A DNA stretch of 13,271 nt from Gemmatimonadales bacterium (GTDB lineage: Bacteria; Gemmatimonadota; Gemmatimonadetes; Gemmatimonadales; GWC2-71-9): positions 1 to 13,271 of the forward strand of contig JACDDX010000012.1 in NCBI GenBank assembly GCA_013816685.1, in the 5' to 3' direction. The position numbers and the translations under genes were made by a program. Below, piece after piece: positions 5,976 through 13,271 of the stretch. Position 1 is the stretch's first letter. Every line of letters begins with the position of its first letter. Below the pieces are notes generated by a model. That model was not told the origin of the DNA. It saw only the letters and a list, made by a program, of their open reading frames with translations, and searched no databases.

Positions 5976-6332
5976 ATGGCACACACGACAACCCAGTCCC
6001 TGACCAGTGAGATGCAGGAGTGCATTGCCAAGTGCGTCGACTGTCATAGCATCTGCCTACAGACCGCGGGTCACTGCCTCGACATCGGCGGGAAGCACGC
6101 CTCTCGCCAGCATCAGACCACCCTGCGCGATTGCGCCCAGATCTGCGCCACGAGCGCCGACTTCATGCTCCGCCAGTCGTCGATTCACGGCATGGTCTGC
6201 GCGACCTGCGCCGAAGCGTGCCGCCGGTGCGCCGAAGCTTGCGAGGGGATGGCCGAAGGCGACGACATGATGCGGCGGTGCGCCGAGGCATGTCGGCGCT
6301 GCGCGGAGTCATGCGAGCGCATGGCTGCGTGA
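5976..6332 (+). CDS. Four-helix-bundle copper storage protein (Csp family)
   Basis: A 118-residue protein of the four-helix-bundle copper-binding family (Csp; earlier DUF326), which stores many Cu(I) ions through cysteines lining the inside of a helix bundle. It has 16 cysteines, spaced mostly every three or four residues along helices: C16, C20, C23, C27, C34, C53, C57, C75, C78, C82, C85, C89, C102, C106, C109 and C113. Signature parts are ECIAKCVDCHSICLQT and CAEACRRCAEACE. The latter is nearly repeated as CAEACRRCAESCE, so helices 3 and 4 share a duplicated motif. There is no signal peptide, so a cytosolic (Csp3-like) form is expected. GAGG lies six bases before the ATG. It is 279 bases from the Met-rich gene and may have its own promoter. 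Confidence 0.93.
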   Translation: MAHTTTQSLTSEMQECIAKCVDCHSICLQTAGHCLDIGGKHASRQHQTTLRDCAQICATSADFMLRQSSIHGMVCATCAEACRRCAEACEGMAEGDDMMRRCAEACRRCAESCERMAA

Positions 6333-6699
6333 GGTAATCACGTTGTAGGGCGGGTCAGACGGTCCGCCGACACGACCCGTGCAGGACACGGCCGTACACG
6401 AGGGGCTGAGCGAGCCCAACCTCGACTCGAGCTCCGACTGGCCCACTCAGGTGAACGACCCCGAGCAGCCCACATACCTGCTCGCCGACATACTGGACTA
6501 TCCCACCCGTGCTGCTGGCTGAAGCGTTCCTCGTACTGGGACAGCACCGCGAGGCGGTTGAGTTTGCCGACGAGGCGCTGGCACGGTATCCGGGGAACGC
6601 AGAAGCGCTGGAGGTGCGGCAAGCAGCACGCGAACACCTGAAAGCCTGCGCCCGTGCGGTGCGAGCCGGCTGATCGCGGCCCGAACCCAGGTGATCAGT
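6333..6699. other. Non-coding stretch between convergent genes
   Basis: This gap separates the plus-strand Csp gene from the minus-strand DUF305 gene. It holds a TPR-like gene remnant (see 6455-6673) and GC-rich dyads such as GGCGG ... CCGCC shortly after the Csp stop, without a T tract. No intact gene is supported. Confidence 0.6.
6455..6673 (+). pseudogene. Remnant of a TPR-repeat protein
   Basis: One frame ends at TGA 6671-6673 and reads, near its end, LLAEAFLVLGQHREAVEFADEALARYP followed by GNAEALEVRQAAREHL. This has the helix-turn-helix spacing and small residues of a terminal tetratricopeptide repeat. Only 54 residues follow the first plausible start (GTG 6509), with no clear ribosome site, and the frame is closed by a stop at 6452. 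A neighbouring frame just upstream (VNDPEQPTYLLADILDYPT) also looks protein-like, which hints at a frameshift. Best read as the tail of a decayed gene; a short real gene cannot be excluded. Confidence 0.4.
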
Positions 6700-7341
6700 T
6701 CAACTCTGTCCCAGCTCACGCTTGAACTGGGCAATCTCGCGGGTCTGGTCCTTTTTCATCTTCTGCGCCATCTGCTTGAGCGCCGGTTTCGTCAGTTGCG
6801 GCAGGAAGCGATCGATCATCTGGAGCGCCGCCTCATGGTGTTTGATGACGTCCTTGCGGAAGGTGATGTCGTACGCCTCCCCCGACTTCTGCGTCAAGGC
6901 GTCGGCCATCGACTGGTTTTCCTTCATGACCTTCGGCGTGTAGTCATCCTTGAAATCGTTCTTCAGCATGGCGACCATTTGTTTCACCTCCGCATCCTGC
7001 GCCTTGTCGATCTTCTGCGCCTCGGGCTTGACCGAGACCCCCGTCCGGCCGATTGCGTCGTGCGCTAGGAGAAGAATCCCCTTGTGGTGGTCGCTCATCA
7101 TCCGAAGGAACTGCTGATCCGGATTTCCCGCGCTGTCCATTCCACCCATCCCCGTCATTGCTGTGTCCCCGCTTGACATGGAAGGTGACATCGTGTCCGA
7201 GGCGGAGGCGGCCACTTCGCCGCCCGCGTCACTGCGAGCGTTGGCCTGAGGATCGGGCTTCGAATTGCAGGCGCCGACCGCGATTCCGATCAGGGCGGAG
7301 GTCATGAGACTCGTTCCGCAACGCATCAGGGCGCAGGGCAT
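6700..7341 (-). CDS. DUF305 family lipoprotein
   Basis: A 213-residue periplasm-facing lipoprotein. The signal peptide ends in a lipobox IAVGAC (C25 as lipid anchor), followed by a Ser/Gly/Met-rich linker (50-70, including SPSMSSGDTAMTGMGGM). The DUF305 domain follows with its two hallmark His pairs: MMSDHHKGILLLAHDAI (H85-H86) and DVIKHHEAALQMID (H168-H169). DUF305 proteins include CopM, a cyanobacterial periplasmic copper-binding protein; the fold is ferritin-like helical. The ATG at 7341 is preferred because GGAGAA lies upstream at a suitable distance; the frame continues farther upstream without a sensible signal peptide. It is on the same strand as the efflux operon but 225 bases from the cytochrome gene, so it may have its own promoter. 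Confidence 0.9.
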   Translation of the reverse strand: MPCALMRCGTSLMTSALIGIAVGACNSKPDPQANARSDAGGEVAASASDTMSPSMSSGDTAMTGMGGMDSAGNPDQQFLRMMSDHHKGILLLAHDAIGRTGVSVKPEAQKIDKAQDAEVKQMVAMLKNDFKDDYTPKVMKENQSMADALTQKSGEAYDITFRKDVIKHHEAALQMIDRFLPQLTKPALKQMAQKMKKDQTREIAQFKRELGQS

Positions 7342-7566
7342 ATGTAAGGTTCTCCATTGGGGCCGAAAGGGGCGCGCTCGAGTGAGCGCAGATGGCGACC
7401 CGTGATGTTGGCTACCAAGGCCGTCGACGACGGCCGTCAAATTCCCGCGCGAAGTACGCACAAAGATGCGGCACACCTCCGATGATTGGACGATCGAGCC
7501 ACTATGCCGGGCACCCTTCGGGGCTGGCACTGCCATCGTGCGCGACGCGATATCCCTCTGGGATCC
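7342..7566. other. Upstream region of the DUF305 gene
   Basis: A 225-base gap downstream of the cytochrome gene and upstream of DUF305. It contains the strong dyad at 7419-7435 and a weak hairpin ATCCC-TCT-GGGAT at 7552-7564 just after the cytochrome stop, which lacks a T tract. Open frames crossing this gap look like chance readings. Confidence 0.5.
7419..7435. repeat. Perfect inverted repeat GGCCGTCG-A-CGACGGCC
   Basis: An 8-1-8 palindrome, 78 bases upstream of the DUF305 start, partly overlapping a second self-complementary decamer GACGGCCGTC (7429-7438). It is a candidate operator for the DUF305 gene or a structural hairpin. In GC-rich DNA such dyads can arise by chance, but eight perfect pairs is notable. 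Confidence 0.5.
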
Positions 7567-7971
7567 TCAGCGGCCCGGCCGGCTGCGTGTATAGACGTAG
7601 GCGGCAACGCTGCGGACCTGCTCCGACGTCAGCCGAACGCCACCCATGGCGGGCATGCCGGCCCGTCCATGCTCAGGGTGCGGGGGCACACCCGTGGTCA
7701 CGGTCCGGACGATGAACTCGTAACTCCCGTCGCCATTCTGCCATTCGCCGTCGACCAGATTCGGGGCCGCTGCCGTACCTCTCGCATTCGGACCGTGGCA
7801 CTCGGCGCAGGTGCCGCCAGCCACCTGGCCATGGAAGATGCTATCCCCCTGCGCGACGCTCGCCCGGGTGAAGGCCGAGCGGATGGGCCGGCGCGCCGTC
7901 GCGCAGGCCACCAGCAGGGTCACGATCAGGAGTGTAGCCACACGCCGCCTCCCCGGCACGCGCCGTGACAT
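7567..7971 (-). CDS. Lipoprotein c-type cytochrome
   Basis: A 134-residue monohaem cytochrome c. The basic N-terminus and hydrophobic core end in LLVAC, a good lipobox (C23), so the protein is probably anchored by lipid on the periplasmic side. The haem site is CAECH (55-59). A later GMPAM (105-109) supplies the likely axial methionine, followed by the usual C-terminal helix LTSEQVRSVAAYVYTRS. I start at the ATG at 7971; the frame extends upstream into the RND gene, but that part reads as non-protein. The gene follows the RND pump by 77 bases on the same strand and is probably in its operon. It would be a periplasmic electron carrier; its partner is unknown. Confidence 0.88.
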   Translation of the reverse strand: MSRRVPGRRRVATLLIVTLLVACATARRPIRSAFTRASVAQGDSIFHGQVAGGTCAECHGPNARGTAAAPNLVDGEWQNGDGSYEFIVRTVTTGVPPHPEHGRAGMPAMGGVRLTSEQVRSVAAYVYTRSRPGR

Positions 7972-8048
7972 GGCAGATCCATGCGGTGCTTCGCGGCCTC
8001 GACCACTTCCCGCCCTGCGGTGCAGCGTGGCCGTGCCGCGATCACAAT

Positions 8049-11000
8049 TCACTCGAAGACCACGACAGCAGGCCGCTCCGTCGCGAGGACGGGCTGGGTC
8101 ACCCCACCCGCGGCGCGAGCCGTCTCCCGTCCGGCGACGAATCGGTGGTACAGCGCCGGGATGACCAGCAGCGTGAGTGGCGTAGCCGTGAACATGCCGC
8201 CGAGGATCACGACGGCCAGCGGGTACTGCAGCTCGGTGCCCGGCTGCCCCGCGCGCAGCGCCAGCGGCACCAGCCCGATCGAGGCGACGAGCGCCGTCAT
8301 GAGCACCGGATTGAGCCGCTCCATCGACCCTTGCCACACGACCTCCTCCCACGTCTTCCCCTCCGAGCGGAGCTGCATGTAATGCGTCACCATCATGATG
8401 CCGTTCCGGGTAGCGATGCCGAACAGGGTGATGAATCCGACGATTGACGCCACCGAGATCGTCCTGTTGGTGAAGTAAACCGCGAAGATCCCGCCGATCA
8501 CCGCCAGCGGGAGATTCGACAGGACGAGCAGTGCTGCTCGGATGGACCCGAACGCCAGGAACAGCAGGAGGAAAATCACCACCAGCGAGACGCCGCCGAG
8601 GCTCAGCAGCTGGCGCTGCGCGCGCGCCTGTTGCTCGAACTGGCCGCCGTACTGGAGGAAGTAGCCCTGAGGCAGTTGCACCTGTTGCGTGATCCGCCCA
8701 CGGAGGTCCTGAACGAATCCGCTCAGGTCGCGGCCCTGCACGTTGGACTGGATGACGATTTTGCGCTGCACCGCCTCGCGGGTGATCTGATTCGGCCCGG
8801 TGCCCTGCTTCACCGTGGCGACTTGGGAGATGGGAATCTTGGCGCCTGACGGCGTGTCGATCAGCAGCGAGCGGATGAGGCCGATGTTGTTCCGCGAGGT
8901 GCTGTCGGTCCAGACGAGAAGGTCGAAGGTCGCCTGGCCTTCCAGCACCTGCGACGCCACGGTGCCGTTGAACGCCGTCTGAATGGTTCGGGAGATGTCA
9001 CCCGAGCGCAGGCCATAGCGGGCCGCCGCGGCGCGGTCGACCGCGATATCGACCTGCGGCACCAGGGTCTGCTGCTCGACGAACAGGTCAGCCACACCGG
9101 GCGTCCCCGCGGCTACCCGGCGGATCTCCTCCGCCTTCTGCCGGAGCACGGGCAACTCGGGCCCGTAGAGGCTGATGGCGAGCTGCGCCCGGGTTCCGGA
9201 GAGCATATGCTCGATGCGGTGGGAGAGCGGCTGGCCGATGCTGAGGCTGGCACCCGGCACCTGGGCGAGATCCTTTCTGAGTGCCGCCACGAGGTCAGCC
9301 TGGGGACGCAGTCCCTTCCCGCTGCGCAACTCGACCTCGATCTCATTGTACTGTACGCCCTCGGCATCTTCGCTGAGCTCCGCCCGCCCCGTGCGGCGCC
9401 CGGTGATCGCGATCTCGGGATACTTCAGCAGCTTTCGTTCGACGATCCGGCCGATGCGTTCGGATTCCTGGAGCGAGGTGCCGGGCTCGAGCAGCACGTT
9501 CACGGTGAGGCTTCCCTCAATGAAGGGCGGCAGGAACTCCTTGCCCAGCGTCGGCAGGATGGCGAGAGCGACTGCCAGGAGCGCCACGGCGCCTCCAAGC
9601 ATCAGAAACGGCCGCCGCAGGCTCAGCCGCAGTACGGGCGCGTACCGGGCTTTGAGCCACCGATACGTCCAGGTCTCCTCCTCGTGCTTGGCCAGGAAGC
9701 GCTCGCGGCCCAGGAGGAAATAGCACAGCACCGGCGTGATGGTGAGCGCCACTGCGAGGGAGGCGACGATCGCGATGATGTAGGCAACGCCAAGCGGGGT
9801 GAACATCTTCCCCTCGATGCCCGAGAGCACGAACAGCGGTGCGAATACGAGCACGATGATGTAAGTCGCGAAGACGATGGAGTTCCGGATCTCGGCGGAC
9901 GCCTCGTACACGACGGTGAGTGTGTTCCGGCGCGCCTCGGGCGCCACGTGATGGTTCTCCTTCAGCCTCCGGAACACATTCTCCACGTCGATGATCGCGT
10001 CGTCCACCAGGGCTCCGATGGCGATGGCGAGGCCGCCGAGGGTCATGGTGTTGATGCTCAGGCCGAACCAGCTCAACACCAGGATCGCGACGACCAGAGA
10101 GAAGGGAATTGCGGTCAGGCTGATGAGCGTAGTGCGGAAGTTGAGGAGGAACAGGAACAGGATGATGGTGACGAGGACTCCCCCCTCGCTGATAGCATCC
10201 TCCACATTCTTGATCGCCCGCTCGATGAACCCGGCCTGCTGGTATACCTGCCGCTCGAACTTGACGTCCGACGGCAGCGTCCGCTGCAGCTCGTCGAGCG
10301 TCGCGTTCACTCGTGTGGTCAGCTCCAGCGTGTTCGCAGCCGGCTGCCGGGACACCGTCACCAGAATCGCCTTCTGCCCGTTGAGCCCGGCGTCGCCTCG
10401 CTTGAGCTCGGGTCCGAGACGGACGTCAGCGAGTTGCCGCAGCAGCACCGGGGCGCCTCCGGGCGTGGCGACGACGGTGTTGTCGAGGTCAGCCAGCGAG
10501 GTGATGCGGCCGATGCCGCGGATGATCGACTCCTGGCCGGGCGTCTGCAGAAACCCGCCCGGCGCGTTGACGTTGGACTCCCGGACTGCGTCCAACACTT
10601 GGTTGAGGGTCACGTTGTAGGCGCGCAGCTTGGCGGGGTCGGCCAGCACCTGGTACTGCTTCCGGTCGCCGCCGATGACAATCACCTGCGAGACGCCCGG
10701 CACCGAGAGGAGCCGGGTGCGTACCGTCCAATCGGCCAGCGTGCGCAGGTCCATGGCCGAGGTCTTCGTGGACGTCATCGCGAAGGTCATGATCTCGCCC
10801 AGGCGCGACGAGATCGGGCCCATGACCGGCGGTTGGACTCCCTCGGGTAACCGGCCCAGCGCAAGCTGCAGCTTCTCGGACACCAGTTGCCGGGCGATGT
10901 AGATGTTGGTGCCGTACGCGAACGTCACGGTCACCACCGACAACCCGATCGCGGAGGAGGACCGCACCGCCGTCACGTTGGCGGCGCCGTTGATCGACGA

Positions 11001-11210
11001 CTCGATGGGGAAGCTGACCAGTGCTTCCACCTCCTGCGGCGACATCCCGGCGGCCTCGGTCAGGATGGTCACCTGCGGCGCCGTGATGTCAGGAAACACG
11101 TCGATCGGGAGCTGGCCGATCTGCCGCCCACCGAGCACGAGCAGCAGCACGCCGGCAGCCAGCACCAGCCAGCGGTTTCGAAGCGACCACGCAATGACCT
11201 TGTTCAGCAT
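8049..11210 (-). CDS. Heavy-metal efflux RND permease (CusA/CzcA family)
   Basis: The 1053-residue inner-membrane pump of a tripartite system that uses proton influx to drive metal ions across both membranes. It starts MLNKVIAWSLRNRWLVLAAG, has a large periplasmic domain, and carries the two-fold RND repeat with a C-terminal helix set including GFITLFGIATRNGIMMVTHY. The helix-4 motif is AIGALVDDAIIDVEN (397-411). D403 and E410 match the proton-relay residues known in CzcA, but the CzcA DFG is AIG, and D404 and D408 are extra. Of the three CusA copper methionines, only the region of the third (RIEHM, M669) keeps a Met by my alignment. Metal choice is therefore open. The ATG at 11210 is seven bases after the adaptor stop; the frame upstream of it lies inside the adaptor gene. 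Confidence 0.93.
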   Translation of the reverse strand: MLNKVIAWSLRNRWLVLAAGVLLLVLGGRQIGQLPIDVFPDITAPQVTILTEAAGMSPQEVEALVSFPIESSINGAANVTAVRSSSAIGLSVVTVTFAYGTNIYIARQLVSEKLQLALGRLPEGVQPPVMGPISSRLGEIMTFAMTSTKTSAMDLRTLADWTVRTRLLSVPGVSQVIVIGGDRKQYQVLADPAKLRAYNVTLNQVLDAVRESNVNAPGGFLQTPGQESIIRGIGRITSLADLDNTVVATPGGAPVLLRQLADVRLGPELKRGDAGLNGQKAILVTVSRQPAANTLELTTRVNATLDELQRTLPSDVKFERQVYQQAGFIERAIKNVEDAISEGGVLVTIILFLFLLNFRTTLISLTAIPFSLVVAILVLSWFGLSINTMTLGGLAIAIGALVDDAIIDVENVFRRLKENHHVAPEARRNTLTVVYEASAEIRNSIVFATYIIVLVFAPLFVLSGIEGKMFTPLGVAYIIAIVASLAVALTITPVLCYFLLGRERFLAKHEEETWTYRWLKARYAPVLRLSLRRPFLMLGGAVALLAVALAILPTLGKEFLPPFIEGSLTVNVLLEPGTSLQESERIGRIVERKLLKYPEIAITGRRTGRAELSEDAEGVQYNEIEVELRSGKGLRPQADLVAALRKDLAQVPGASLSIGQPLSHRIEHMLSGTRAQLAISLYGPELPVLRQKAEEIRRVAAGTPGVADLFVEQQTLVPQVDIAVDRAAAARYGLRSGDISRTIQTAFNGTVASQVLEGQATFDLLVWTDSTSRNNIGLIRSLLIDTPSGAKIPISQVATVKQGTGPNQITREAVQRKIVIQSNVQGRDLSGFVQDLRGRITQQVQLPQGYFLQYGGQFEQQARAQRQLLSLGGVSLVVIFLLLFLAFGSIRAALLVLSNLPLAVIGGIFAVYFTNRTISVASIVGFITLFGIATRNGIMMVTHYMQLRSEGKTWEEVVWQGSMERLNPVLMTALVASIGLVPLALRAGQPGTELQYPLAVVILGGMFTATPLTLLVIPALYHRFVAGRETARAAGGVTQPVLATERPAVVVFE

Positions 11211-11217
11211 CCCGCGA

Positions 11218-12318
11218 TCAGTGGCTGTGGGGTTTGCTCTCGTCCTGCAACCCGCCCCCGGCGGGCTGGGAGGCGAGCGTCGCGAGCTCGATCGCGCCGC
11301 GGGTGACCACTTCGTCGCCCTCGACCACGCCGCGCTTGATCGTCGTGTACTGATCGTTCCGCTCGCCCGTGACCACGTTCTGCTTGACGAGCTTGTCACC
11401 GTTCTGCACGAACACGAAGCGCTCGGCCCCCTGCGTCTGGATGGCTTCGTTGGGCACGGCGACCGTGTTGCCGCTGCTCGCGATCACCAGCGACACCTGG
11501 GCGAACATGTCCGCCTTCAGCAGCCGGTCGCGGGTGTTGGGGACGTCGATCCAGATGCGAAGCGTCCGCCGCTCCGGGTCGATGGCGTCCGACAGGCGAA
11601 CGACGCGGCCGGTGAAGATTCGCTCGGGCGCCGAGGTCACCCGGATCCGGGCCATCTGACCGACGCGTATGCTCGCGAGATCGGTCTCGTACACTTCTGC
11701 CTGCGCCAGCAGCCGCGACAGATCGGCAATGTGGAGCAGGCTCTTGGTCGCATCGATGGTTTCTCCGGTCGTGACGGTCCGTTCGAGCACGACGCCGTCG
11801 AGCGGGGAGGGAACCTCGACCGTCGGCGGCGTCTCTGCGATCTGCAGGCTCTGCAGCACTACCAGCGTCTGGCCCTTCGCGACCCGCTCACCGACCTTCG
11901 CCCGCACGGCCGTGACCTTGCCTTGCACGCGCGACGACACGAACGCCTCGCGGTCGGGGTCCACCTGCAGGGTGGCGTTGAGCGCGAGAGTCCGCTCGAT
12001 CGGGCGGATCTTCACGACGACTGTCTCCAGGCCGATGTTCGCGCGGCCCTCGGGACTCAGGGAGATCGCTCCCGCCGTTTCGCCGCCCTCTGCGGTGTGC
12101 GTGTGCGGGGAGGCTTCGTCGGCGTGGTCATCCCCACCAGCGGGGTGCTCGTGCGGAGCGGCCTCGTCGTGACCGCCGGTGCCGTGGTCCGCGTCCGGGA
12201 TTGAATCGGAGTGCGCTCCCTCGGCTGCCGGGCGGGTCTGCGCCTCGCCGCCGCGGTCGCAGGCCAAAACTCCGAGCAGCGCACTCGTCACCACGCTTAC
12301 GGCCAGTGCTCTCCGCAT
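11218..12318 (-). CDS. RND efflux periplasmic adaptor with His-rich N-terminus (CusB/CzcB family)
   Basis: A 366-residue membrane-fusion lipoprotein. The signal peptide MRRALAVSVV ... GVLAC gives C20 as lipid anchor. Residues 36-74 hold eight histidines mixed with acidic residues (H36, H45, H50, H56, H58, H65, H72, H74), a metal-binding extension seen in some CzcB/CusB-type adaptors. The core then shows barrel-sandwich segments VSSRVQGKVTAVRAKVGERV and VPSPLDGVVLERTVTTGE, and the tail ends KPHSH. The hairpin between the two lipoyl halves is very short. The ATG at 12318 is preferred for its GAGG site and textbook signal peptide. A GTG at 12354 would add 12 residues and overlap the TolC-like stop by four bases (GTGA), so it remains possible. 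Confidence 0.92.
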   Translation of the reverse strand: MRRALAVSVVTSALLGVLACDRGGEAQTRPAAEGAHSDSIPDADHGTGGHDEAAPHEHPAGGDDHADEASPHTHTAEGGETAGAISLSPEGRANIGLETVVVKIRPIERTLALNATLQVDPDREAFVSSRVQGKVTAVRAKVGERVAKGQTLVVLQSLQIAETPPTVEVPSPLDGVVLERTVTTGETIDATKSLLHIADLSRLLAQAEVYETDLASIRVGQMARIRVTSAPERIFTGRVVRLSDAIDPERRTLRIWIDVPNTRDRLLKADMFAQVSLVIASSGNTVAVPNEAIQTQGAERFVFVQNGDKLVKQNVVTGERNDQYTTIKRGVVEGDEVVTRGAIELATLASQPAGGGLQDESKPHSH

Positions 12319-12350
12319 ACGTCCCGTCCTCACCGGTTTGGAGTCAGGCT

Positions 12351-13271
12351 TCACGGCACAGGCGCGCCGACTGCGGCCTCGAGGTCGGCCAGCGCCGCGG
12401 CGAGCTGGCGCATTCCCTCGAGCAGCGCGGTCGTGTTCTCGTTGTACGTCCGCTGCACCTGCAGAACCTCGAAGATGTTGACCTGACCCCGCCCGAACGC
12501 CGTCTCGGCGACGCGGAGCGCGCCCTGGCTCGAGGGGATGATGACCCGCCGCAGCGTCTCGATCCGGGAGGTGGCCAGCGCAACGCCGGCGAGCGCCACG
12601 CGAATGTCGCGCTCCAGGGTCTTCCTTACGACGGTCTGCCGGAGCGACGCCGCCTCACCGGCGAACCGGGCGCGCAGCACCTCGCCCTGATTCCGATTCC
12701 CGAAGGGCAGCCCTACGACCAAGCCGACTCCCACGCCGTTCTCGGCGTTGCTCACCTCACGCCCTCCGACAAGACCCACCGCGTCACTCGAGCGACCGTA
12801 GATCGCGCCCACGGCCACGGAGGGCTTGCCGGCGGCCCGCGCCGCCGCGAGACTGGCCTGTTGAACTGCGACGTCGGCTTCGGCCGCACGGAGATCGGGT
12901 CGGTTGGCGAGTGCCATGCGGACCAGGCTGTCAACGCTGGCCTCGATCGGGTTGAAGCGCACTGGCCGGGCGGTCGCCGTGTCGGTGTACGCGACGGTGA
13001 GAAACCGCAGACCGGCGCCAGGCAGGGAATCGCTGAGGCGATACCGGCTCGTGAGACTGTCGCCGAGCAAACGGGCAAGCTCGACCTCCTGCAGGGCGGC
13101 TTCCCGCGCCGATCCGTCCCGGTCCAGCAGCGACTGCTGGTAGATGGTATAGCTGAGCCGGCTGTCCAGCTCGGACCCGAGCCCCTGCAGAAAGGCAGAC
13201 TTCGCCACGCGGTTGATCCGCGAGTTTACTTGGGCCAGTGAATCGAGCAGGACCAGCCGCTCCTGCTGGAA
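12351..13271 (-). CDS. TolC-family outer-membrane factor (5' part beyond window)
   Basis: The last 306 residues of an outer-membrane channel protein for the RND system. The frame stays open through the right edge, so the start is missing. The visible part has the long coiled helices of TolC proteins, for example NRPDLRAAEADVAVQQASLA, then GVGVGLVVGLPFGNRNQGEV, a typical strand and turn, and a final amphipathic helix around FGRGQVNIFEVLQVQRTY. The repeat of helix, strand and helix fits the second half of the protein. It is first in the visible outer-membrane factor, adaptor, pump order, and its stop lies at or near the adaptor start, so the three are co-transcribed. Confidence 0.92.
   Translation of the reverse strand, partial: FQQERLVLLDSLAQVNSRINRVAKSAFLQGLGSELDSRLSYTIYQQSLLDRDGSAREAALQEVELARLLGDSLTSRYRLSDSLPGAGLRFLTVAYTDTATARPVRFNPIEASVDSLVRMALANRPDLRAAEADVAVQQASLAAARAAGKPSVAVGAIYGRSSDAVGLVGGREVSNAENGVGVGLVVGLPFGNRNQGEVLRARFAGEAASLRQTVVRKTLERDIRVALAGVALATSRIETLRRVIIPSSQGALRVAETAFGRGQVNIFEVLQVQRTYNENTTALLEGMRQLAAALADLEAAVGAPVP

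Noticed and set aside
5701..6003. Plus-strand open frame between the Met-rich and Csp genes
   Set aside because: It is Arg- and Pro-rich without a motif, contains the hairpin at 5720-5753 and overlaps the Csp start and its ribosome site.
7552..7564. Hairpin ATCCC-TCT-GGGAT after the cytochrome gene as a terminator
   Set aside because: The stem is only five pairs and no T tract follows on the minus strand.
9207..10850. Long plus-strand open frame (547 codons)
   Set aside because: It is antisense to the RND pump, with a biased composition and no family signature.
10903..12204. Long plus-strand open frame (433 codons)
   Set aside because: It is antisense to the adaptor and the start of the pump; both are firm minus-strand genes.

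Overview
The window looks like a chromosomal or island segment from a GC-rich Gram-negative bacterium. The outer-membrane barrel, the lipoprotein signals, a tripartite RND efflux system and a complex I-like cluster all point to a diderm. Gemmatimonadota or a similar phylum is a guess from codon usage and gene style, not a demonstrated assignment. No RNA genes, insertion sequences or CRISPR arrays were seen.

Layout. (A) 1-3032, minus strand: a tightly overlapping operon that starts with a tiny YHS-domain protein and continues with nuoA-like, a fused nuoB/nuoD-like gene, nuoH-like and a nuoJ-like gene cut by the left edge. These subunits keep the fold-level signatures of complex I. They have lost the NuoB cysteines, the NuoA Glu-Cys-Gly motif and much of the Arg/Glu-rich loops of NuoH. 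(B) 3033-3427: a divergent control region with two related TTTA-N4-GCGTAAA sites, an 18-bp dyad and a 17-bp tandem repeat. (C) 3428-6332, plus strand: a predicted outer-membrane beta-barrel, a secreted protein with a very Met-rich C-terminus, and a 16-cysteine four-helix-bundle copper storage protein. (D) 6333-6699: a non-coding stretch with a decayed TPR-like fragment. (E) 6700-13271, minus strand: read in transcription order, a TolC-like outer-membrane factor (cut by the right edge), an RND adaptor with a His-rich N-terminus, a CusA/CzcA-family RND pump and a lipoprotein-type cytochrome c, followed by a separate DUF305 lipoprotein.

How the genes work together (inference). Most recognisable genes outside the nuo-like cluster belong to families tied to copper or related metals: Csp-type storage in the cytosol, DUF305 and Met-rich proteins in the periplasm, and heavy-metal RND efflux across both membranes. 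The YHS protein is a small predicted metal-binding protein placed first in the nuo-like operon. This suggests that the complex I-like membrane module is tied to metal stress or metal-linked electron flow instead of standard NADH oxidation. The unusual features are this degenerate nuo-like module and the unrecognised barrel plus Met-rich protein pair. The two are transcribed divergently from a control region that carries matching operator-like sites.
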